Assembly: GCA_949358305.1 (NCBI GenBank)
Contig: OX442316.1
Location: 14,384,001-14,448,000, forward strand
Reading direction: 5' to 3'
Source: Strigamia acuminata
Taxonomy: Eukaryota > Arthropoda > Chilopoda > Geophilomorpha > Linotaeniidae
DNA length: 64,000 bases
Positions 9,291-17,689 of the stretch are shown here, in pieces. Positions within the stretch are counted from its first letter, which is position 1. Each line of letters begins with the position of its first letter. The position numbers were made by a program, and so were the translations under genes. Below the pieces are notes generated by a model. The model made no database searches. It saw only the letters and a program-made list of their open reading frames with translations, and had not been told where the DNA came from.

Positions 9291-10903
9291 TATAAGAACG
9301 ACGAAGACTATGTGTACAAAACGTGACCGAATCGAAACTGTAACGAGAACGCGCACTGCACGTAACCGAATCACGTGAACGCCCAGTCATGCGATGAGAA
9401 GAGAAATAGGTGAAATTTCTGAAATTAGGAAACAATTATAAAAAAAGATCGCTTTGATACGAACAAAATTAGTCCAATGAGATGTAAGATCATATTTTTT
9501 GTTTTTAATTTTAATTTTTTGTTTTTGTTTCGTGTTGTGTTTTTGCTTTGTGATGTAAAAATACAATAACATCAAAAACACAAACACCTAAAACACTTGA
9601 AACACGACTGTTTGAACGCAGCTAATATTAAAATTTCGTAATATCTATATTTTTCTGGCATTGAATGGGTAAAAAACTGGTGGAAATGATTTTGCATGTG
9701 CAAAAACAGGAGTGTAAAGTGTAAAAACGGCAAAAATCAAATTTAATAAAACAAAATTGTATGATATTAAAAAACGTTGATTTCTGTGGATATTTTGCTT
9801 CCATGAAATACTCCCAAATAGTACAATACTTTATAAAACATGCACATTTTGACGAAAGTGATGGTGACAGTCGTGGTCGGAAAGATTGTTTAAGTTGAGA
9901 AATCGGCTTATTCAAGTTAGAAATGATGACATTGCAGGTAGGAAAAATGTTTCCTATGCTGTAGTATTAAGTTCAATGTTAAGAATTATTTTGCTGTAGC
10001 ATTAAGTTAAATATTAAGAATACTAAGATTTGTTCTTGTACTTTCAAATTCACGTTTGTTCACTCTTCTTATTTAAATACGGTTGTTATTCGTTTTTGAT
10101 ATTATCATAATTTTTATTTATCTACAATAGTTAAAAGTCTACCGGTAATTAAATTTGCATTTTTTAAAAATAATATTTGCCGCTTAGGAAATGTCAGTAA
10201 ATTTGAAAATGGATCTGAAATTCAAGCAAATGGAACTGCTTTGTGTGCAACTGGAAAATTTACGAATGCTCTGCCAAACAAACCAGTGACTTGGAATCCA
10301 GTCGATTCACGGGATAGAAATTTGTCTGTATCAATAAGTTATGTTCTTTCAAATTTTGTAGTGTAAAAATTTTGTAAAAAGAGAAAAAAGTTTGAAATAA
10401 CTAAAAAAAAAAAAAGAAATAATTAAAATATTTCAGCAGCAGTTATAAAATCATCTTTCGGTCATGTTTATTTCACAAAGTAATTTTATCTGCAAATTTT
10501 AAATTTCAGAAAATATCCACAATCTTCAAAAAAATCACTAATAACGCCATTACAAAATGCTGCCACCTATTAAAATATAAACATTAAACCGAAACGGTGT
10601 CATTGTCGGTCGTCGTACTTCCTATTAAAATCAAACACTTAAAAATCTTTAAAAAAAAATAAATTCAAGATTAATTCCTTGATAACATTGAATTGGTTCA
10701 GCTGAACAACATAAAAATAAAATAAAAAAAACTTGTAATGACGTATACAAAATAAACAAATCTCAGGTTTTCTTTTTTTCCTTCAAATTCCGAAAAATTC
10801 AAATTCCCTCACACATGCAAACAAATTCAACAAAAAAATTAATATAGTCAAGAAAAATGGAGAAATATGCAATAATCTTGAGTTTCATTTTCAGGGTCAC
10901 GAA
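9291..10903. repeat. segmental duplication, small-ORF block, copy 1
   Basis: This matches 15791-17477 along its length, starting with TATAAGAACGACGAAGAC and ending at TTTTCAGGGTCAC. It holds the broken copy of the small two-exon ORF. Near 9500-9624 there is an imperfect inverted repeat that ends GAACGCAGCTA and resembles the element at 31671. Confidence 0.9.
9761..10289 (+). pseudogene. broken copy of the small two-exon ORF
   Basis: This is the counterpart of 16274-16866. Exon 1 is 9761-9937, with donor CAG|GTAGG. Exon 2 is 10188-10289, with acceptor GCTTAG. A 3-nt insertion puts TGA in frame in exon 1 (KDCLS*). Exon 2 lacks 24 codons present in the other copy, yet returns to the same frame and the same TGA. 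All indels I see between the copies within the exons (+6, +3, -72) are multiples of three. Confidence 0.45.
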
Positions 10904-11025
10904 TACCTCATTCAGTGAATGACTGAAAAGGGACACCTTCTCCCATTGGATCACTACACTAGGGATACGGCTCGGCCAATGGGAGAAGGTGTTCATTTTG
11001 AGTCGAACAAGAGTTTCGTATTCAA
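10497..11025. repeat. local duplication block, copy 1 (pairs with 11830-12348)
   Basis: The sequence from TTCAGAAAATATCCACAATC through a CCTTCTCCCATTGG hairpin (about 10929-10994, arms facing around TCACTACACTAG) to GAGTTTCGT repeats at 11830-12348. A third, partial copy lies at 17080-17477. No coding region is supported. Confidence 0.8.
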
Positions 11026-11048
11026 GTAGTGTTGACAGACACTACTAC

Positions 11049-11768
11049 CACAGAATAATACAGAATGGCCACTTCACCGCCATCTTGAAGATGGGCGGAG
11101 ACAATCGGCGACACAACTCCCTGGTGGTGGCGATGGTGGTTACGCTAGCAGACAACGTAATATGGTGGTTTTGATGTTATATTTTGCCAATATTTGCATG
11201 ACAATAGCTTGTAATTTTTCTAAAGAATTTTTGGCAGAAAAATAAACAATTGTAGGTATGTTTTGTCAGTTTCCTGCATTTTTTTTTATTTTCATCATTT
11301 TTTAAATGTAAAAATCAAAGGGGCATCATTGCTCTGCCATTGGATGCATAAGCAATAGAGAAGCATGTCCAGGATTATCTTTTTTTTTTCGATTTCCTAA
11401 TGAAAAGGATGCTTTGAGATAATGTAATAATTAATTCGAAGTAATTATTAAAAATTAAAATTAAAAATTTTAAAACTAATTGTATTTTTTTATGAAATAA
11501 TAAATTAAATTTTATTTCAAATAAGTAAAGAAAATGTTGATAAACTACTAGTCAGTGAATAATTATATAGTTAAGCAAATATATCTTGAGAAATTATTTT
11601 TTTAACTCTATTTGAAACTTCCAAACAAAAATTTAAAGCAATTCCCTGCTTGTTTGTTGCCTGTTGTCATGCAACCACCATCGCCGCCGCTGGTCGCGCT
11701 GCAGTCGCTATGACGCAACAATCACCTCAGTAAACATCAAACGCGGTGGGCGTGTCTATTATTCTGTG
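11049..11768. mobile_element. decayed inverted-repeat element containing a THAP-domain relic
   Basis: The ends CACAGAATAATA (11049) and TATTATTCTGTG (11757-11768) are inverse, and so are subterminal stretches around GGCGATGGTGGTT. Inside is a THAP zinc-finger fragment. THAP domains occur in P-element transposases as well as host genes, so a P-like relic is possible. No target duplication is seen (ACTACTAC versus CTCCTTTC), so the outer limits are uncertain. Confidence 0.4.
11324..11421 (+). pseudogene. THAP zinc-finger fragment
   Basis: The reading HHCSAIGCISNREACPG then FFFRFPNEKDALR followed by TAA fits the start of a THAP domain: C-x4-C, then the N-R and F-x-FP positions. The frame is closed by stops on both sides and the downstream C-x2-H half is missing. 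THAP domains bind DNA; this fragment is unlikely to make a working one. Confidence 0.55.
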
Positions 11769-11829
11769 CTCCTTTCGAAACTGTGTGTGTGTAATTAGCG
11801 TTAGACTACGGACCAAAATGGATACTTCT

Positions 11830-12348
11830 TTTAAATTCCAGAAAATATCCACAATCTACAAAAAAATCACTAATAACGCCATTACAAAATGCTGCCACCT
11901 ATTGAGCAAAAAGAAAAACATTAAACCGGTCGTCGTACTTCCTATCAAAATCAAACACTTAAAAATCTTTAAAAAAAATAAATCCAAAATTAATTCCTTG
12001 AGAACATTGAATTGGTTCAGCCGAACAACATAAAAATCAAATAAAATAAAACTTGTAATGGCGTATAAAAAATAAATAAATCTCAGATTTTCTTTATTAC
12101 CTTCAAATGCCGAAAAATTCAAATTCCCTGATACATGCAAACAAATTCAACAAAAAAATTTATATAGTCAAGAAAAATGGAGAAAAATGCAATAATAATC
12201 TTGAGTTTCATTTTCAGGGTCACGATTACCTCATTCTGTGAATGACTGAAAAGGGACACCTTCTCCCATTGGATCACTACACTAGTGATACGGCTCGGCC
12301 AATGGGAAAAGGTGTTCATTTTGAGTGGAACAAGAGTTTCGTCCTCAA
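11830..12348. repeat. local duplication block, copy 2
   Basis: This matches 10497-11025, including the AATGGGAAAAGGTGTTC half of the small hairpin, and runs straight into the 17-bp minisatellite at 12347. No gene is seen. Confidence 0.8.
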
Positions 12349-12473
12349 GTTGTCTGCTCCTGCAAGTTGTCTGCTCTTGCAAGTTGTCTGCTCTTGCAAG
12401 TTGTCTGCTCTTGCAAGTTGTCTGCTCTTGCAAGTTGTCTGCTCCTGCAAATTGTCTGCTCCTGCAAGTTGTC
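12347..12473. repeat. 17-bp minisatellite, seven units
   Basis: Seven head-to-tail units of AAGTTGTCTGCTCTTGC (C or T at one position, one unit with AAATTG) plus a partial unit. One and a third units also sit at 1361-1383 inside the remnant exon of duplicate 1. Confidence 0.9.
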
Positions 12474-12636
12474 CTAATTAGATAATTAGCGTACGGACCA
12501 AAATGGATAATTCTCGTGTGGAGATATTTAAGTAAGAACACATTTAGATACCTACATTTATATACATAAGCGAGCCGTGCGAAGCGGCTATGGTCGATAC
12601 CCACCACTTGTCTTTATTTCTTCCTCAACTTCTTTC

Positions 12637-12956
12637 CGACAAACAATTCAGTTAGTGGGTGTAAATTTTCCATCCCATTTAAAACATTTCGAAAACTGAT
12701 CAATTTATTTCTGGGTTATAATGAAACTACCTTATGCAATTAATTCTTTCGCCACACCCACAACATGCATTCAGTTAATTTTTATTTCTCTAAACAAACC
12801 CCCTGGAGTTTTTAAAAACCAAAATCAATTTCTGAAATACTTCGGAAATTGATTTGCATAAGGTAGTTTCATTATGACCCAGAAATAAATTGATCCGTTT
12901 TCGAAATGTTTTAAATGGGGTGGAAAATTTACACCCACTAACTGAATTGTTTGTCG
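12637..12956. mobile_element. foldback element, ~320 bp
   Basis: The left arm starts CGACAAACAATTCAG and pairs nearly perfectly for about 108 bp with the right arm (12853-12956), through GTGGGTGTAAATTTTCC and GAAACTACCTTATGCAA. The ~100-bp middle is unrelated sequence. It is a nonautonomous element with no ORF; no target duplication is clear, so the superfamily is unassigned. Confidence 0.75.
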
Positions 12957-13119
12957 TAAATAAATCGGTTAAAAGGAGAAAGTAAAACGAGCATTTTTAA
13001 TGACTCAAAGGTGGGTTTTGAGTAAGGTTGCACTGCATACGGGCCGCTATGCTGTGCTGATTGGAAGCTAAGTTTCGTTCTAGTTTTGTGACTGATTAAA
13101 TCGTGTTGAAAATTTACAG

Positions 13120-14406
13120 GTGTTTAAAATGCAGGAAGAATTTTGAGGTTAGTGCCGGGCGACGGAAATGCGATGCTTGCAAAATAGCCGATGTAAGTAA
13201 ATAAATAAATAAATAAATTTTAATTTTTTTAAATTTTTTTTATTTAGAATGCTGAAGGCAATATTCGTATGAATTAAGCCGCGTACGGCGGCGAGGGTGA
13301 GTCCGAGTCGGAGGGCTTGTCTTAGTCGGAGGGCTCGGCTGAGTCGGAGGGCGAGGGCATGTCTGATGGCGAGGGCGTGTCCGATGGCGTGGGCGAGTCC
13401 GATGGTGAGGGTGAACCCGAGCCCGAGGGTGTCGTCGACGGCGCATCGTCAGACGAAGAGCGGGAAAAGAAAAAGGAACGAGATTGCAGCCAAGAACTTC
13501 GTAGGCGTAGAAGACGCGTCAGCAACGAACTTCGCCTGGTCTGTAGAAGAGAAAGCGATGAGAGATGTAGACTTCGTCGTCAAGCCAGTCAGGATCGAGC
13601 CATGCTGAGACATCAAATGCAGGACAACAAAGATTTACAATTACAAGAGTATAAGAAATGGTACAAAGAAGAAAAAGAAAACCAAAAAGTAGAAAAAGAG
13701 AAGGAACTTCGACAGCATAAAGAAAGAAGAGAGGCGGGCGAGATTCGTCTTTTGGTGCAGAATCAAGACAGGACAGCTAGGCAAGCGACATCCAACACTC
13801 TACGAAAGAAGTAGGAATGAGAACGGGACCGGGATAGTCCCGGTCCCGGTCCCGTAGCGGGATACGAGACGGATCAGGACCAGAAAATTTTAACATTACG
13901 GGATTCGGAACGGGACGGGACCAGAAAATTCGGGACACAGGACGGAACGAGACTGGGGCGGACTTTCATAAAAATAAAAATAAACATAAAGAAACATAAA
14001 AAAACATAAAGAATCATAAAAAAAACATAAAAAACAAAAAAACATAAAAAAAACAAAAAAACATTAAAAAAGCAAAAAAACATAAAAAAAACAAAAAAAA
14101 CATTAAAGAAACATAAAAATTTAGGGACATGGGACTGGTCGAGACCAGAAAATTGGTCCCGTTCTCATGCCTAGAAAGAAGGCCTTGAGGGTGGCTTCAC
14201 TGTACAGCACGCACAAGATGGCGTCTGCTGCATTTCAAACGTCACAAAATTATTCTATTGCACACAATTTCAATTTCATTCAAATTGAAAATGGCAGCCT
14301 ATCTCCGTGTTTCCTGATGATGATCAATAGAACTAACCAAATGCTACAATCATATCTTGATCAATTGTTTTTAAGTTGCAAATCCAAATTGCCACTTCTA
14401 ATGTAA
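13120..14406 (+). pseudogene. zinc-finger/acidic/basic protein gene, copy 2, interrupted
   Basis: Exon 13120-13192 (acceptor TTTACAG, donor GTAAGT) encodes CLKCRKNFEVSAGRRKCDAC, a CX2C-X12-CX2C zinc knuckle. The second exon starts at 13248 in phase. It has acidic repeats of DGEG/ESEG type, then REKKKERDCSQELRRRRRR and a long charged coiled coil (EYKKWYKEEKENQ). Two in-frame stops break it (TAA at 13275, TAG at 13323). Then a hAT-type element at 13812 supplies another stop. With that element removed at its target duplication, the frame continues to 14406. The basic coil is reminiscent of Myb/SANT-type proteins of Harbinger transposons, but that is a weak resemblance. Confidence 0.5.
13812..14173. 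mobile_element. hAT-type nonautonomous element, 362 bp
   Basis: The inverted ends are TAGGAATGAGAACGGGACC and TAGGCATGAGAACGGGACC. An 8-bp target duplication GAAAGAAG lies at 13804-13811 and 14174-14181. Duplicate 1 shows the unoccupied site (CTACGAAAGAAGGCC, about 1974-1988). The interior is GGGAC-rich, followed by an A-rich run of ACATAAAAAA repeats (about 13968-14120). An 8-bp duplication is the hAT signature. Confidence 0.85.
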
Positions 14407-15707
14407 GAGTTAATTTCATTGTAAGCTGATACGTTAATATTCAGACAATCATACAACAGTAACTTCTTTAATGGATTTCGCATTTTTAAAATTTTCTTAA
14501 CCATACTTTGGTTAATTGAGTCACACTCAAAAAACTCTAAAATTTTTAGATTTTGAAGTGCATTCAATTCATCTAGTTCCGAAATTAATTTATCAGTCAA
14601 TGTTTGACAATTTTCAATACCTAAATATTCTAAATTCGGATTTTGTACAATTAACATTTTCAATTGAGTTTCAGTAAAGACCTGAATAGTATCATCTACG
14701 AATAATTCCCACAGGTTTTTGAATAAAATATGTTTCGGTAAATTGTTCGTATCTTCAGTATCCAAAATACTACAACCCGATAAATATAATCGTTGTAACA
14801 ATGGACAACAATGTTGAAGCAGTCTAAGATTAACTAATCTGAAATTAATGAGACAAAGATTGGTCAATCGTTGTGTCCGCGCCAAGACATTCAAATCCAG
14901 ACTACCGGTAGTTGATGCTAACGATGCATCCAAATCCAAATTGCAAAGATTTGGAAAAATAGTGGTTACAATGATGACATCTTCCGTACAGGTTAACACC
15001 GGATACTGTACATCGATGGAATAAGTATGCAATGTTTTCTCCGATTTGAATTGTTGTTTTAACAAATCATATAAACCTTCCCAGCATTCATGTCGAAACT
15101 TTCTTAAACGAGGAAGTTGTTTTAAAATGCATAAACAGCCCTCGGGCGTGACGGTCGAATTTTCGTATAATTGCAAACACTCTAGTTTCTTGCAATCGCT
15201 TAATGAGCACAGCCCATCATCAGTAACATTTTTGCACGAGTTTAAGTCTAGGTATCGTAATTGTAGACAATATTTACCAATTGCAGCAACAACTTCATTC
15301 GAGCATTCTTCTCTCTTAGAAAAGTCGAACCATTCAAGTTTTGGCAATTGCTGCAGCAGTTTAACCATGTATTCAGGTGGAATTTTTACGTCGGAATCGG
15401 ACCTCAGATCTAAGCATACAAGATTCCTACAAACTAGTCCTATTTTATCTAATAGACAAGGATTCACGGTTAGGTCAAACATATCGAAACAATATAATGC
15501 TTTAGTGCCAGGATGAATGAAAACTTTGGAATCCACACGTACTGGTGTACTAGTATTACGGCGAAATTTCTCACTCAGACATCCATAAACGTTTGAAATA
15601 AATATCGGAGGTTCATCCATTAGTTGTGTTTGAAAACTATCGAAATTAGTACAAACCATTTGCAAACACAATTGCTCCAGACTCGATGCCGATTTTCTCA
15701 AAGGCAT
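14361..15707 (-). CDS. leucine-rich-repeat protein, single exon, copy 2
   Basis: An intact 448-residue paralog of 2177-3508, starting at the equivalent ATG (MPLRKSASS). It carries five extra residues (a 15-nt insertion, ASLASTTGSLDL region) and about 34 substitutions, many in the loops after the leucine repeats (LGIENCQ versus LGIGHCQ). Length and repeat order match copy 1. The upstream TATATAAA is kept, but the AATAAA found downstream of copy 1 is deleted here, so its 3' end is probably elsewhere. The role is unknown; SCF-type substrate binding is possible if the N-terminus is a diverged F-box. Confidence 0.85.
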   Translation of the reverse strand: MPLRKSASSLEQLCLQMVCTNFDSFQTQLMDEPPIFISNVYGCLSEKFRRNTSTPVRVDSKVFIHPGTKALYCFDMFDLTVNPCLLDKIGLVCRNLVCLDLRSDSDVKIPPEYMVKLLQQLPKLEWFDFSKREECSNEVVAAIGKYCLQLRYLDLNSCKNVTDDGLCSLSDCKKLECLQLYENSTVTPEGCLCILKQLPRLRKFRHECWEGLYDLLKQQFKSEKTLHTYSIDVQYPVLTCTEDVIIVTTIFPNLCNLDLDASLASTTGSLDLNVLARTQRLTNLCLINFRLVNLRLLQHCCPLLQRLYLSGCSILDTEDTNNLPKHILFKNLWELFVDDTIQVFTETQLKMLIVQNPNLEYLGIENCQTLTDKLISELDELNALQNLKILEFFECDSINQSMVKKILKMRNPLKKLLLYDCLNINVSAYNEINSYIRSGNLDLQLKNN

Positions 15708-15778
15708 CTTGCGAACTGTACGTATATCACTAGGAGAGAGAATAAGGAGATGAATTAAAATCAAAATGAGATGGGGAG

Positions 15779-15786
15779 TTTATATA
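15779..15786 (-). promoter_or_regulatory. TATA box of LRR gene copy 2
   Basis: TATATAAA on the minus strand at the same distance (72 nt) from the ATG as in copy 1. It is bordered upstream by the CATG footprint. Confidence 0.55.
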
Positions 15787-15790
15787 CATG
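15787..15790. other. CATG excision footprint of a foldback element
   Basis: The sequence reads TATATACATGTATAAG, where duplicate 1 has TATATA, the 5.7-kb foldback/Gypsy insertion, then TATAAG. CA and TG are the first and last two bases of the element's CAGGGTG...CACCCTG ends. Tc1/Tc3-type transposases cut two bases inside the element and leave TACATGTA after repair. Confidence 0.75.
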
Positions 15791-17477
15791 TATAAGAACG
15801 ACGAAGACTATGTGTACAAAACGTGACCGAATCGAAACTGTAACGAGAACGCGCACTGCACGTAACCGAATCACGTGAACGTCCAGTCATGCGATGAGAA
15901 GAGAAATAGGTGAAATTTCTGAAATTAGGAAACAATTATAAAAAAAAGATCGCTTTCATACGAACAAAATTACTCCAATGAGATGTAAGATCATATTTTT
16001 TGTTTTTAATTTTTTGTTTTTGTTTTTTTTTTTGTTTTTGTTTCGTGTTGTGTTTTTGCTTTGTGATGTAAAAAGACAATAACATCAAAAACACAAACAC
16101 CTAAAACACTTGAAACACGACTGTTTGAACGCAGCTAATATTGAAATTTCGTAATATCTATATTTTTCTGGCATTGAATGGGTAAAAAACTGGAGGAAAT
16201 GGTTTTGCATTTGCAAAAACAGGAGTGTAAAGTGTAGAAACGGCAAAAATCAAATTTAATAAAACAAAATTGTATGATATTAAAAAACGTTGATTTCTAT
16301 GGAGCTTCCATGAAATACTCTCAAATCGTACAATCCTTTATAAAATATGCACATTTTGACGAAAGTGATGGTGACAGTCGTGGTCGGAAAGATTGTTTAA
16401 GAGAAATCGGCTTATTCAAGTTAGAAATGATGACATTGCAGGTAGGAAAAGTGTTTCCTATGCTGTAGTATTAAGTTCAATGTTAAGAATTATTTTGCTG
16501 TAGCATTAAGTTAAATATTAAGAATACTAAGATTTGTTCCTGTACTTTCAAATTCACGTTTGTTCATTCTTCTTATTTGAATATGGTTGTTATTCTTTTT
16601 TGATAGTATCATAATTTTTATTTATCTACAATCGTTAAAAGTCTACCGGTAATTAAATTTGCATTTTTTTAAAATCAAGTTTTACCGCTTAGGAAATGTC
16701 AGTAAATTTGAAAATGGATCTGAAATTCAAGCAAATGGAACTGCTTTGTGAGCAACTGGAAAATTTACGAATAGACAATAAGTTGTTTACAGACGATACT
16801 TTAATTGACGGTATTGATTTTGATTTTGATTTTAAATTAAGATTGCTCTGCCAAACAAACCAGTGACTTGGAATCCAGTCGATTCACGGGATAGAAATTT
16901 GTCTGTATCAATAAGTTATGTTCTTTCAAATTTTGTTGTGTAAAAATATTGTAAACAGAGAAAAAAGTTTGAAATAACCAAAAAAAAAGAAAAAATTAAA
17001 ATATTTTAGCAGCAGTTATAAAATCATCTTTCGGTCATATTTATTTCAGAAAGTAATTTTATCTGCAAATTTTAAATTCCAGAAAATATCTATAATCTTC
17101 AAAAAAAACCACTAATAACGCCATTGCAAAATGCTGCCACCTATTGAGCAAAAATATAAACATTAAACCCAAACGGTGTCATTGTCGGTCGTCGTACTTC
17201 CTATCAAAATCAAACACTTAAAATTCTTTAAAAAAAATAAATTCAAGATTAATTCCTTGATAACATTGAATTGGTTCAGCTGAACAACATAAAAATAAAA
17301 TAAAATAAACTTGTAATGGCGTATAAAAAATAAACAAATCTCAGGTTTTCTTTATTACCTTCAAATTCCGAAAAATTCAAATTCCCTCACACGTGCAAAC
17401 AAATTCAACAAAAAAAATTAATAAACTCAAGAAAAATGGATAAAAATGAAATAATCTTGAGCTTTATTTTCAGGGTC
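15791..17477. repeat. segmental duplication, small-ORF block, copy 2
   Basis: This matches 9291-10903. The end of the block runs into the probable 5' untranslated region and promoter of the integrin gene, so copy 1 may carry a stray piece of that region. Confidence 0.9.
16274..16866 (+). CDS. small two-exon hypothetical protein
   Basis: Exon 1 is 16274-16441 (donor CAG|GTAGGA) and exon 2 is 16693-16866 (acceptor GCTTAG). They join in phase to 113 residues. Exon 1 has a charged stretch HFDESDGDSRGRKD. Exon 2 is coiled-coil-like (KFKQMELLCEQLENLR) with a DFDFDFK tail. I do not recognise it. Support for coding comes from the other copy at 9761, where every exon indel is a multiple of three. The start is uncertain: an upstream exon may exist, or the ATG at codon 13 (MKYSQIVQ) may be used. 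Confidence 0.4.
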
Positions 17478-17689
17478 ACTGGCATACAAAGAATGAAGCT
17501 GTTGCGCGTATCATAGCAGTCGTCTGTTTCCGCTAAGTTTGTTTCGTCACTCCCCAGTCCCCACGGCCACGATTACCTCACTCACTGAATGACTACATAG
17601 AAGAGGCCAAGCCCACCGAGTTTGATAAGCACTTGTCATCCACACGGAACGAATGTTCCTCATCACTCCTAAACGGCACGTCGTCTGCA

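Noticed and set aside
12119-12607. A 162-codon minus-strand open frame with QEQTTCRSRQL repeats.
   Set aside because: It is produced by the 17-bp minisatellite and the duplicated noncoding block.
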